Below, piece by piece: positions 47,680 to 56,934 of a DNA stretch of 64,000 nt. The translations under genes and the position numbers were made by a program. The stretch is taken from the NCBI GenBank assembly GCA_027049035.1, contig JALTVI010000090.1:62001-126000 (forward strand), read 5' to 3'. This stretch comes from Sulfurovum sp. (GTDB lineage: Bacteria > Campylobacterota > Campylobacteria > Campylobacterales > Sulfurovaceae). The notes beneath the pieces were generated by a model. It was not told where the DNA came from, made no database searches, and saw nothing but the letters and a program-made list of their open reading frames with translations. The stretch's first letter is position 1; each line of letters opens with the position of its first letter.

Positions 47680-47841
47680 TCTTCGCTCCTTTTTCAGCAT
47701 GATTCACATTTTTAGCTTCGCTTAAAGCCAATGTGAATACAATCGCGTGTCTATTATGCTAGATAACAGACACTTTTGTGAGGACGCTACCCCGTCCTCA
47801 CACCCTTTGGATCCACCGTTTCCGATTTCCCCGTTTCAAAC

Positions 47842-47994
47842 TTACTTTCCGTTTTTCAGCTTTTTCTTCTCATCGAAGTAGATCCAGATCATCGGCAATA
47901 TAATCACTGTATGCAAGAATATTGTCAAAGTCAATGGACCCTGGTTAAGGTATCCGAAGAAACTCGGTACAACATCTGTAAACTGCTCAAACAT
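47842..47994 (-). CDS. unlisted 50-aa single-TM small protein between norB and nirS
   Basis: MFEQFTDVVPSFFGYLNQGPLTLTIFLHTVIILPMIWIYFDEKKKLKNGK; preceded by AAAAGGAGCAGAG RBS. Confidence 0.65.
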   Translation of the reverse strand: MFEQFTDVVPSFFGYLNQGPLTLTIFLHTVIILPMIWIYFDEKKKLKNGK

Positions 47995-48045
47995 CTCTGC
48001 TCCTTTTTTTTATGGTGCAGCAGTGCCGCACCGTTTTTCAACAGC

Positions 48046-49488
48046 TTACGCTGCAGCCTTTGCTTCTTTCTTTCCGATGGTCAGAAGATCCCATACCAGG
48101 TAGATGAACCCTACGAAGGTCACCACACCCATAATGGTTCTCCAGATCTGAGCCTGAACATACCAAGGCAGATCCTGAGCGACAAAGAAAGCATTCCAGC
48201 CAGCACCCAGTTCCGCTCTTTCGACCAGTACCTGCTCGTAACCCGCGATCGTCAGTGCAATGGTCATTCCAATCACACCGAAGGTGATGAGGAAGATTGC
48301 CATCTTCGACTTGAATGTCGCTTTCATGCGCTCAATACCGTAGGCACCCTGTACACCAAGGTACATCATACCGATCAGAATCGTCGCATAGGCTCCGAAG
48401 AATGCCAGGTGTCCGTGCGCTGCGGTAAACTGTGTACCGTGTGTATAGATGTTTACCTGAGGCAGTGTATGGAAGAATCCCCAGATACCTGCACCCAGGA
48501 AGTTTCCAAACGCGTTGGTGACAATCCATGCCATTGCCGGACCGTTCTTCATAACAGAACCAGGTTTGCCCTCGGCTTTTGCGATCCCCTGCTCTTTCCC
48601 CCAGTCATAGAGGACGTGCACGAACATCGCTACCAGAGGTACCGGCTCGAGTGCAGAGAAGAGCGCACCGATCTCCCACCAGTACTCAGGTGTACCGATC
48701 CAGAAGTAGTGGTGACCAAGACCGAGAATTCCTGATCCAAAGAGCATCAGCACTTCAATCCAGAGCCACATCTCGACGATTTCACGCTTGGCGTTGATGA
48801 TCTTGACAAGACCGTATGCCGCGAGTGCACCGACAAATACTTCCCAAGTCGCTTCAACCCAGAGGTGAATGACCCACCACCACCAGTACTGATCCATGGA
48901 GATGTTGTCTGTAAAGAACATTCCCGCAAGATAGAGACCAGCCAGTGCAAGAAGGTCGGCTACCAGTACTGTCAGGATACCTGTCTTCTGCCCTTTCATG
49001 TAGGTTGCAAAGACATTCCAGTAGAAGATCAGTACGACTACGACAATACCGATATCGGCCCATCTTGGTGCTTCGATATACTCTCTACCTTCGTTGATCA
49101 GCCAGATAGTAGACTCTTTACCAGGCCCGACCTGAATGAAAATGTACACCAGTACAACTACGGCTACTGCTGCTGTCAGTACCCAGAAAGCAAGCTTTCC
49201 AAGCCCAATGCCGACCGTTTCGACACCCGCTTCGTCAGGCAGCAGGTAGTAGACCGAACCGATCATCGCATAGAGCATCCATACTACAAGTGCATTGATG
49301 TGAACCATTCTTGCGACACTGAAGTCGAACACTTCGAACAAGAAGTTTGGAGCCAAAAACTGGATGGCTGCGATAAGTCCCATCAGCAACTGTGCACCGA
49401 ACAGGATAATTGCTACCCTAAAGTACATCATCGCCAGTTTTTTCGACTCACTGCCCGCAAATTCGTTTGTTTTGATACTAGTGAGCAT
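48046..49488 (-). CDS. norB: nitric oxide reductase large subunit
   Basis: Start MLTSIKTNEF at 49488; VHINALVVWMLYAMIGSVYYLLPDEAG, WWVIHLWVEATWEVFVG, HGHLAFFGAYATI. Confidence 0.95.
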   Translation of the reverse strand: MLTSIKTNEFAGSESKKLAMMYFRVAIILFGAQLLMGLIAAIQFLAPNFLFEVFDFSVARMVHINALVVWMLYAMIGSVYYLLPDEAGVETVGIGLGKLAFWVLTAAVAVVVLVYIFIQVGPGKESTIWLINEGREYIEAPRWADIGIVVVVLIFYWNVFATYMKGQKTGILTVLVADLLALAGLYLAGMFFTDNISMDQYWWWWVIHLWVEATWEVFVGALAAYGLVKIINAKREIVEMWLWIEVLMLFGSGILGLGHHYFWIGTPEYWWEIGALFSALEPVPLVAMFVHVLYDWGKEQGIAKAEGKPGSVMKNGPAMAWIVTNAFGNFLGAGIWGFFHTLPQVNIYTHGTQFTAAHGHLAFFGAYATILIGMMYLGVQGAYGIERMKATFKSKMAIFLITFGVIGMTIALTIAGYEQVLVERAELGAGWNAFFVAQDLPWYVQAQIWRTIMGVVTFVGFIYLVWDLLTIGKKEAKAAA

Positions 49489-50170
49489 TGGTGCCTCCTG
49501 TCTTGAATTGTTCAACTGTTTTCGAGAAGTTTCTCGGGAAACCGTTGGTGTCGATACTACTCATATGTTTGAGGAATGCGACAAGTCCCTTCGCCTCTTC
49601 TTCAGTAATTCCGAGATTAGGCATCATACGTGCGTGTGTCGGGTACTGTGAAGGGTTTTGCAGGAATTTTGCCATTGCCTCTTCTGTCGTATTCGTATTG
49701 GTCATCGCCTGCATAGGTCCGCCCTTCTGCCAAGCAGGATCAAGCCACGCTTTTGTCAGGTCCGGTGCATAGTAGGCGCCGTTTCCAAGCAGTGTGTGAC
49801 AGTTCATACAGTTTTTCGCCTGTGATGTAAGCTTTCCAAGATGCAACAGTGCCGCCGCTTCCTTCTCGCTCCACTCTTTCCCGAAGAAAGGCTCTTTCGC
49901 ACCGATAACCGGTACCTCGTGCCCTCTTTTTTTACTCATTTTGTAATCGATATGGTAGTTGATTACCGTCGGTCCGGGTACCCTGCTGACAACACGGTGC
50001 TCCTGTGCTGCCTTTTTCAAATCGGCATCCGTTCCCATTGAAATCTGTCCCATCGTATTGAACGTCAGCCAGATCAGCAGAATGACCGCAAATCCGGTCA
50101 CCCACGCCGCTGAACGACGCCAGAACGAAATACTGGTCCATACCGAAAGCTTTTCGTTTTCGTTAGCCAT
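49478..50170 (-). CDS. norC: nitric oxide reductase cytochrome c subunit
   Basis: Start MANENEK at 50170; NCMNCHTLLGNGAYYAPDLTKAW. Confidence 0.93.
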   Translation of the reverse strand: MANENEKLSVWTSISFWRRSAAWVTGFAVILLIWLTFNTMGQISMGTDADLKKAAQEHRVVSRVPGPTVINYHIDYKMSKKRGHEVPVIGAKEPFFGKEWSEKEAAALLHLGKLTSQAKNCMNCHTLLGNGAYYAPDLTKAWLDPAWQKGGPMQAMTNTNTTEEAMAKFLQNPSQYPTHARMMPNLGITEEEAKGLVAFLKHMSSIDTNGFPRNFSKTVEQFKTGGTNAH

Positions 50171-50207
50171 GACTCCTCCTTTTAACTTTATCCGCGCTTG
50201 AGCGCAC

Positions 50208-50561
50208 CTAGTGCTTGCCGCCCTGTACTTCTTCCTCTGCATCCTCGTATCTCTTGTCTGCCGATGTGATCAGGTAGAAGTAGAGATGCGGAACGAAGAG
50301 GTATGCCACCATTGTCACCATCAACACTTTCGTCGTGAAGTGGTTGCTCTGGATAAGCATCGCGAAGTCGTACAGGAAATATGTCTGTAATGCCCAAAAC
50401 AGATAGGCCACGGGGACCCACCGTTTGGAGAAGTAGCCCATCTTTGCAAGGGTGATGATCGCAGCATACCCTACACCAAAGACGAGTACCAGTGTCGACT
50501 CAATAAATATGGGCAGGAACTGATCGGGTGCCAGATCCGGCCATACAATCATCGTTTCCAT
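50208..50561 (-). CDS. nor-cluster-associated small membrane protein
   Basis: 117 aa, several TM segments, first gene of the norCB transcript. Confidence 0.65.
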   Translation of the reverse strand: METMIVWPDLAPDQFLPIFIESTLVLVFGVGYAAIITLAKMGYFSKRWVPVAYLFWALQTYFLYDFAMLIQSNHFTTKVLMVTMVAYLFVPHLYFYLITSADKRYEDAEEEVQGGKH

Positions 50562-50650
50562 CGGTGACTCCTGTGGTTTATCTATTTACTGCAAGGGATA
50601 AAGATCCTTCGAGCATAGGTGTATTATGACAGTTTCGCAAAATATTCCTA

Positions 50651-50701
50651 TTGACTTATGTCAAGAAAAGGGACAAACTCAAGAAAAAATGATAACTATC
50701 A
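50651..50701. promoter_or_regulatory. Crp/Fnr-type boxes TTGACttatGTCAA and TGATaactATCA upstream of nor genes
   Basis: 50651-50664 and 50690-50701. Confidence 0.6.
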
Positions 50702-50762
50702 TAATTTAAAGTGATAAAATGGAAAAAGAAGTTTTTGTTATGGTAGTACGCAGGCGGAGTGC

Positions 50763-51191
50763 CTACTTGACGATACAGCGTGCGAGGAAAAAGGGGCGCT
50801 CATAGTAGGGAGAGACAAAGTTGTTGTTTTCGATGCGCCACTCTCTGGATTTCTGTATCTCCACAACCTGTGAAGCCTTCCTGAGCATCCGGCTCTCGCA
50901 GAGCACCGGTTTTCCCGCTTCAAACGCTTCTGCAACTTTTGCCATGCGGCTTGTCGTTACCCAGTAGTGCGCCCCGATCAGAACGGCAAGCACCAGACTC
51001 ACCCAGCCAAGTCCCTTTTTGATTGCACCCTTTCCCATAAAGGGCCGTGTCGTAACAAAGAGTGTAACCAGTAGGACGACCCCCGCCAGAATCAAATAGG
51101 CGCCCTCGAGCAAAAAGAATGTATGCATTGCAATGTCCTGTCTTTTGAAGATATTTTGCCAAAGTGTAACACACTTTCCCTGCCGCAGCAT
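50763..51191 (-). CDS. hypothetical membrane protein
   Basis: Two N-terminal TM segments and soluble tail; true start probably MHTFFLLEGAYLI. Confidence 0.5.
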   Translation of the reverse strand: MLRQGKCVTLWQNIFKRQDIAMHTFFLLEGAYLILAGVVLLVTLFVTTRPFMGKGAIKKGLGWVSLVLAVLIGAHYWVTTSRMAKVAEAFEAGKPVLCESRMLRKASQVVEIQKSREWRIENNNFVSPYYERPFFLARCIVK

Positions 51192-51253
51192 TGATACCCG
51201 TCAAGCAAAATAGAGCAAAAAGACTCTATACTTTCTCTAAAAAAAGTAATACC

Positions 51254-51643
51254 ATGCAGAAATTTTCCAAATACCTTCCATTTGCACTCTTTGCAGCCTT
51301 TTTGATGCTTGGACTGACCGCCTTTTTTCAAAGCAAGCCGGCCCCCAAAAACGAACGTGTCTATAAAGCTGTACAGCATTACAGCCCCTACTATCTCGAA
51401 AAGCGTTTCGGTGGTCTGGAGATACGCAGCAAGACAGACCCGGAATTCAAAGAGAAACCCGACAACATGAGCCTCTTCAAAGAGTTCGAACACCTTGAAT
51501 ACACCTGGGGCAAAAAGCATCTTTCCCTTGACGGAATGACGCTGCTTATCAAAGATGACAACGGTACAGTAGTAGGCAAGCTGCCACTGAAAGAGAAAAA
51601 AGAGCTCGAATTCGTTCAGCGCTACTATGGAGTCAAACCATGA
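51254..51643 (+). CDS. membrane-anchored hypothetical protein
   Basis: Start MQKFSKYLPFALFAAF; N-terminal TM. Confidence 0.55.
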   Translation: MQKFSKYLPFALFAAFLMLGLTAFFQSKPAPKNERVYKAVQHYSPYYLEKRFGGLEIRSKTDPEFKEKPDNMSLFKEFEHLEYTWGKKHLSLDGMTLLIKDDNGTVVGKLPLKEKKELEFVQRYYGVKP

Positions 51644-51828
51644 TGGATATTGTCCTCACCCTCGTCTTCAGCATCGTCATGCTGGTCTTTATGGCCTATC
51701 CCGCTATGAAAATCGTTGAGTGGATCGAAACCAAAATCGACGTACCCCAAAAGTGGCACAATGTACTACTCATTGGAATGGTCATCCTCCTCTCACTCAT
51801 TGTAGGGCTCTTCCTCCGTTTTGCCTGA
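51640..51828 (+). CDS. small two-TM membrane protein
   Basis: 62 aa, overlaps the preceding gene by 4 bp. Confidence 0.55.
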   Translation: MMDIVLTLVFSIVMLVFMAYPAMKIVEWIETKIDVPQKWHNVLLIGMVILLSLIVGLFLRFA

Positions 51829-51924
51829 TGGGTGGATAACCGCCTATTAACCACATTTTCGATAAAATATCTCCATTCATTTTTTACCCGGCCAGAGAAA
51901 ACGGCAGGGTTGGGAGCATAACGT

Positions 51925-52845
51925 ATGAACAAAGCGAAATATATCTGGATGGACGGCGAACTCACCCCATGGGATGATGCGAAAGTCCATGTACTCACAC
52001 ACACCCTGCACTACGGAAACGGTGCCATCGAAGGGACCAAAGCCTACAAGACTGTAGACGGCAGATGTGCCATTTTCAAACTCAAAGAGCACACCCAGCG
52101 TCTGCTCAATTCGGCGAAAATGACACTAATGGAGGTACCCTACACCCTTGAGGAGCTCAACGAAGCGCAGGTAAAACTCCTCCAGGAGAACGAACTCTTC
52201 GAAGGTGCCTACATCCGTCCGCTGGTCTACCTTGGCTATGGTGTCATGGGACTCTACCACAAGGATGCACCGGTCAACGTCTCCATCTCCGCATGGGAGT
52301 GGGGAGCGTACCTTGGGGAAGAGGGGCTCAAAAAAGGTATCCGCCTCAAGATCGCCTCAATGACCAGAACCCCCAACACTTCGGGAATGGGCAAGGCCAA
52401 AGCGGTCGCCAACTATCTCAACAGCCAGATGGCGAAGTTCGAAGCGGTCGAAGCGGGTTACGATGAAGCGCTGCTTCGTGACGACCAGGGCTACATCGCC
52501 GAAGCGTCAGGCGCATGCTTCTTCATGGTACGCGACGGCCAGCTGATCACTCCGCCAAGCGACAATGCGCTTGAGTCCATCACACAGGCGACTGTCATTG
52601 ATCTTGCAGAAGACATGGGTATCGAAGTGGTCCGCAGACGCATCACCCGTGAAGAGATTTACATCGCCGACGAGTGCTTCCTTACCGGTACAGCAGCGGA
52701 GGTCACTCCGGTTCGCGAAGTCGATGCGCGCATCATCGGTGCGGGTGCCAGAGGCCCTGTGACCGAAAAACTCCAAACCGCCTACTTTGACGCGGTAGCG
52801 GGCAAAAACCCAGACTATATCCAACACCTGACATACATCAACTAA
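51925..52845 (+). CDS. ilvE: branched-chain amino acid aminotransferase
   Basis: LHYGNGAIEGTKAYKTVDGRCAIFKLKEHTQRL; GYDEALLRDDQGYIAEASGACFFMV. Confidence 0.95.
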   Translation: MNKAKYIWMDGELTPWDDAKVHVLTHTLHYGNGAIEGTKAYKTVDGRCAIFKLKEHTQRLLNSAKMTLMEVPYTLEELNEAQVKLLQENELFEGAYIRPLVYLGYGVMGLYHKDAPVNVSISAWEWGAYLGEEGLKKGIRLKIASMTRTPNTSGMGKAKAVANYLNSQMAKFEAVEAGYDEALLRDDQGYIAEASGACFFMVRDGQLITPPSDNALESITQATVIDLAEDMGIEVVRRRITREEIYIADECFLTGTAAEVTPVREVDARIIGAGARGPVTEKLQTAYFDAVAGKNPDYIQHLTYIN

Positions 52846-52901
52846 TCTTCGGTCTCCGTAGCCGTCATGCGCATACGGAGGCACCAATATAAAGGATCCT
52901 C

Positions 52902-54011
52902 ATGCCAGCAGACATGAACGACTATTTCAAAAAGAAAAAACCGAACAGCAGCAGCAACCAGAACAACAACGGCGGGAACAGCGACGGAGACAACAACCAG
53001 AGCTTCAGCAACCCGCTCAACAATATGGGCGGCAAAGGGACAACGTGGATTGTCGTCATCGTGGCACTGGTGTTCAGCTTTATCGTACTCAAACCTTTTA
53101 CCATCATCAACTCCGGTGAAGTGGGCATCAAGATCAACACCGGTAAATTTGAAGACAAACCGCTTGGTCCGGGACTGCACTTCTACATTCCGATTCTGCA
53201 GAAAATCGTACCGGTCAATACTCGTATCAGACTCATCACCTACTCCGATGTCAGCACGGGCTCACTCGGTGACGGCTACCAGAACTACGAAGGCGGCCTC
53301 AAACGCAACCCCGCCATTACCGTTCTTGACCGCCGCGGCCTGACAGTCAACATCGACCTTGCCGTACAGTACCGCCTGCGTGCGGAGACAGCACCGCAAA
53401 CCATAGAAAAGTGGGGAACGAGCTGGGAGGAGAAGATCATCAACTCCAAGGTGCGTGAAGTGGTACGTGATGTCGTAGGACAGTACACTGCCGAGCAGCT
53501 GCCGGAAATGCGTAACGAGATCGCTGCAGCCATCGAGACGAAGATCAAACAGAGTATCGAAGAGCTTCCGGGCAAACCGGTTGTCCTCACCTCCGTAGAG
53601 CTTAGAACCATCAACCTTCCGCCAAAGATCAAGGAGCAGATCGAGCGTGTGCAGATCGCAAAACAGGAAGTGACCATCGCCGAGCAGATGAAAGAGAAAG
53701 CCAAGCAGGAAGCCCTCAGAAAGGCCGAAATTGCCAAAGGTGAAGCGCAGAAGAACCGTATCGAAGCGCAGGGTGAAGCCGACAAAATCCGCATCGAAGC
53801 GGGCGCACAGGCAAAAGCTAACAAGATCATCGCCGAATCGCTGACGGAAAAACTGCTCCAGATGCAGCAGATTAAAACGCAGTCACAGTTCAACGATGCG
53901 CTCAAGGTCAACAAAAACGCGCAGATCTTCCTCACACCAGGCGGTGCGGTACCAAACATCTGGGTCGACACAAAAAAGCCGGCACAGCAGGCAGTGTCTG
54001 TACAACAGTAA
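52902..54011 (+). CDS. SPFH/prohibitin-family protein
   Basis: IINSGEVGIKINTGKFEDKPLGPGLHFYIPILQKIVPVNTRI; Asn/Gly-rich N-terminus. Confidence 0.9.
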   Translation: MPADMNDYFKKKKPNSSSNQNNNGGNSDGDNNQSFSNPLNNMGGKGTTWIVVIVALVFSFIVLKPFTIINSGEVGIKINTGKFEDKPLGPGLHFYIPILQKIVPVNTRIRLITYSDVSTGSLGDGYQNYEGGLKRNPAITVLDRRGLTVNIDLAVQYRLRAETAPQTIEKWGTSWEEKIINSKVREVVRDVVGQYTAEQLPEMRNEIAAAIETKIKQSIEELPGKPVVLTSVELRTINLPPKIKEQIERVQIAKQEVTIAEQMKEKAKQEALRKAEIAKGEAQKNRIEAQGEADKIRIEAGAQAKANKIIAESLTEKLLQMQQIKTQSQFNDALKVNKNAQIFLTPGGAVPNIWVDTKKPAQQAVSVQQ

Positions 54012-54014
54012 ATC

Positions 54015-54131
54015 AGTGAAGAGTGAAGAGTGAAGAGTGAAGAGTTTCGGTATGCTTTTCCACAGGAAAAGCTGCTGTTTCTGAACGCTGAACGCTGAAC
54101 GCTGAACGCTGATAATTTCGGAGAAATTATC
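54015..54131. repeat. intercistronic heptamer/hairpin element, copy (iii), with two different heptamer arrays
   Basis: AGTGAAG x4 (54015-54042), hairpin GCTTTTCcacagGAAAAGC, CTGAACG x4 (54081-54108), hairpin GATAATTTC-GGA-GAAATTATC (54111-54131). Confidence 0.9.
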
Positions 54132-54797
54132 ATGACTATAGATTGGAACAAAACCCCCCTCATCCCCGCCATCGCACAGGATGCCGACACCAACGAAATC
54201 CTGATGCTGGCCTACATGAACAAAGAGGCGTATGAACTGACACTCTCTACCGGCTACGCCCACTACTTCAGCCGCTCCAAACAGCGCATATGGAAAAAGG
54301 GGGAGAGCTCCGGGCATACGCAGGAGGTCAAGGATGTTCTGCTCGACTGCGATGCCGATACGGTAGTGCTCAAGATCAAGCAAAACGGCGTCGCCTGCCA
54401 TACCGGACGCAAGAGCTGCTTCTTCACCTCAGTCATGCAAGAGAAGACCATTCTGGACAAAGAGGTCGATACCGACGCCATCTACGGTGTGGTCGATACC
54501 CTCTACCACACCATTTTGGAGCGCAAGAATGCGCCGGAAGAACAGAAGTCATGGACAAAGAAGCTGCTTAACAATAAAGCGTTGATGCTCAGCAAAATCA
54601 CCGAAGAGGCACAGGAAGTCGTCGATGCCATCGACCATGAAAGCGACGAGCAGGTCATCTACGAAAGCGCCGACCTGCTCTACCACACCCTCGTAGGGCT
54701 TGGCTACCGCAACATCTCCCCAGACAGGGTCAAGCAGGAACTGGCACGCCGTTTTGGTATGTCAGGGATAGAAGAGAAAGAGAGTCGGAAGAAATAG
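54132..54797 (+). CDS. hisIE: bifunctional phosphoribosyl-AMP cyclohydrolase / phosphoribosyl-ATP pyrophosphatase
   Basis: MLAYMNKEAYELTLSTGYAHYFSRSKQRIWKKGESSGHTQEV; ITEEAQEVVDAIDHESDEQVIYESADLLYHTLV. Confidence 0.95.
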   Translation: MTIDWNKTPLIPAIAQDADTNEILMLAYMNKEAYELTLSTGYAHYFSRSKQRIWKKGESSGHTQEVKDVLLDCDADTVVLKIKQNGVACHTGRKSCFFTSVMQEKTILDKEVDTDAIYGVVDTLYHTILERKNAPEEQKSWTKKLLNNKALMLSKITEEAQEVVDAIDHESDEQVIYESADLLYHTLVGLGYRNISPDRVKQELARRFGMSGIEEKESRKK

Positions 54798-54825
54798 CCC
54801 TGTGGTCTATACTTTCTCGATATGA

Positions 54826-56085
54826 TTAGTTTTCCGGCTTGCTTTCTGTAAAGACCATCTCAAAGATGGCACCCCTGTCACCATTGTGAAACTCCAACGA
54901 ACCGTTATGCTTCTCCTGCATGATCATCTTTGACATATAAAGCCCCAATCCTGTTCCGTTCTTGGAGAGTCTTGTAGAGAAATAGGGGTTGAAGATCTTG
55001 TCCGAAATATCTTCTGGTACCCCTCCGGCATTGTCTTCTACGCTCACGATCACACTGTTACCCTCTTTTTTCGTGCTTACAACGATCTCAGGGTTTTCAA
55101 CGCTTCGATCGGTCAATACCTCTTCTGCGTTCTTCAGCAGGTTCAAAAGGGCGTGTTTGACATCATTGGCATAGACATCTACCCTGCTCTCCTGTGTATC
55201 AAAATGTGTCGAGATCGTAATGTGGCTGCGCTCCATCAGAGGATGCACGATCTTCAAAACATCACGCACGATATCTTCAAGTGCCGTTGGTTCTTTGTTG
55301 TCTCTCTCCTGAAGAAAACTTCTGAAATCGTCGATCGTTTCGGAGAGGTGTTTTGTGTATTCGGAAATGAGTGACATCTCCTCCAGAAAAAACTTCCGGT
55401 CGACATCTTCCATGTTGAGCTTGAAGATCAGATTGTTCGTTGTCGCACTGATCGCGGTCAGCGGTTGCCTCCACTGATGGGCGATCATATCGATCATCTC
55501 GCCCATCTGCGCCAGTTTCAGCTGCTCTATCAGCTGCTGGTCTTTTTTTCTTGACTTTTTCACCTCGATATCGACCATCTGGTGCAGCTCGTTGTTCAGT
55601 GCTTCGAGCATCTCTTCTCTTTTTTTCTCTTCGGTGATGTCGTATCCGACATTGATGATCTCGCCGTTTGGCAGATTCACATTCGCCCACATCGTCGTAA
55701 GTACTCTGCCATCCTTGGTAATGGGGTGCCACTCCCTGAAGATCTTGTCGGGCTTGTAGAGTACCGTGTCTATCACCTCTTTTTGCACCTCGGGGTCGGG
55801 ATAGAAAAGCGCTATGGTGTTTTCATGTTCGTTTATCTCTTCTATCGTCCAGCCAAAGACCTTTTCACACTCCTTGTTCCAGATGGTACACTTTCCATTC
55901 TCATCGAACGCATCTATGAGAATGGGCGCCAGGTCGAAGAGCGTTTTGAACTTGAGGTGCTCGTTCTCAAGCTCCTGCTCCAGATGTTTGCTCTTGGCAA
56001 CCTCGTCTTTGAGTTTTTTATTGTGTATCAGCAGCAGTATCAGCAGCAGCACCAATCCGGCAATCGACAATATATCCAGCATCAC
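54826..56085 (-). CDS. PAS-domain sensor histidine kinase
   Basis: MIDMIAHQWRQPLTAISATTNN; NGTGLGLYMSKMI. Confidence 0.92.
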   Translation of the reverse strand: MMLDILSIAGLVLLLILLLIHNKKLKDEVAKSKHLEQELENEHLKFKTLFDLAPILIDAFDENGKCTIWNKECEKVFGWTIEEINEHENTIALFYPDPEVQKEVIDTVLYKPDKIFREWHPITKDGRVLTTMWANVNLPNGEIINVGYDITEEKKREEMLEALNNELHQMVDIEVKKSRKKDQQLIEQLKLAQMGEMIDMIAHQWRQPLTAISATTNNLIFKLNMEDVDRKFFLEEMSLISEYTKHLSETIDDFRSFLQERDNKEPTALEDIVRDVLKIVHPLMERSHITISTHFDTQESRVDVYANDVKHALLNLLKNAEEVLTDRSVENPEIVVSTKKEGNSVIVSVEDNAGGVPEDISDKIFNPYFSTRLSKNGTGLGLYMSKMIMQEKHNGSLEFHNGDRGAIFEMVFTESKPEN

Positions 56086-56792
56086 TATTTCATTTTCAGT
56101 TTGTAGCCGACATTATAGACAGACTCTATCAAATCGGTATCAAGTTTGTTTCTCAGCCTGTATACCAGGTTTCTGATACGCTTGTTGTCCGTTTCGATAT
56201 CTTCAAAAATGTAGTTTTCAATATCCATCGCAGAAAAAACACCGTTTCTGGAGCTTGAAAGAAGTTTGAAAAGCAGCTGCTCGTTTTTGGTGAGTTTGAT
56301 CGCATTGCCCTCTTTGTCATAAAGCACGACGCCATCAAAGTGGTAACCATCCTGAAGATAGACGATATCTTTGCTCTTTTCCAACATATTCAGCTTTTCG
56401 ACAAGCTCTTTGATGAGCGTTTCTATCTGTGCGATGTCGAACGGTTTGATAATGTAGCCGTCTATGCCGACCTTGATGCTCTTTAGAAAATAGTCCGTGT
56501 GTGAATGTGCTGAGAAGATGACAAAAAGCGTGTTTGGGCTTTTTGCTTTAAAGTGTTCAAGCATCGATATGCCGTCCATCTTCGGCATCTCGATATCTGT
56601 AAAGACAATGTCGTACGCCCTCTTCTCAAACGCTCTGAGCCCCTCTTTGCCATCTTCAGCCACATCGATATTGGAAAAGTAGTTCTGCAGCATCTTGAGC
56701 GTCTGCGCTCTAACATCCTGGTTGTCCTCGACATAGAGAATATTCAGTTTTTTGGTTTGTGCCAGAAGGGCATAGTAGTCATCTTTATTCAT
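56085..56792 (-). CDS. OmpR-type response regulator
   Basis: LNILYVEDNQDVRAQTLKML, VFTDIEMPKMDGISML, winged-helix C-terminus. Confidence 0.92.
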   Translation of the reverse strand: MNKDDYYALLAQTKKLNILYVEDNQDVRAQTLKMLQNYFSNIDVAEDGKEGLRAFEKRAYDIVFTDIEMPKMDGISMLEHFKAKSPNTLFVIFSAHSHTDYFLKSIKVGIDGYIIKPFDIAQIETLIKELVEKLNMLEKSKDIVYLQDGYHFDGVVLYDKEGNAIKLTKNEQLLFKLLSSSRNGVFSAMDIENYIFEDIETDNKRIRNLVYRLRNKLDTDLIESVYNVGYKLKMK

Positions 56793-56934
56793 AATAAAGA
56801 ATTTTATCTAAAAAAAATTTGATTTAACAGATATTTGGCTTTGTAATAAGAAGAATAAAAGCGATCTGGGATTGTTCATAATTCAATTCGCATCCCGCAT
56901 TTCAAATGTGAGACACGAAAAAGAAGTGAGAGGA

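Noticed and set aside
54015-54108. Short tandem arrays considered as CRISPR
   Set aside because: Repeat units are only 7 bp with no unique spacers and no cas genes nearby; fits heptamer STRR-type repeats instead.
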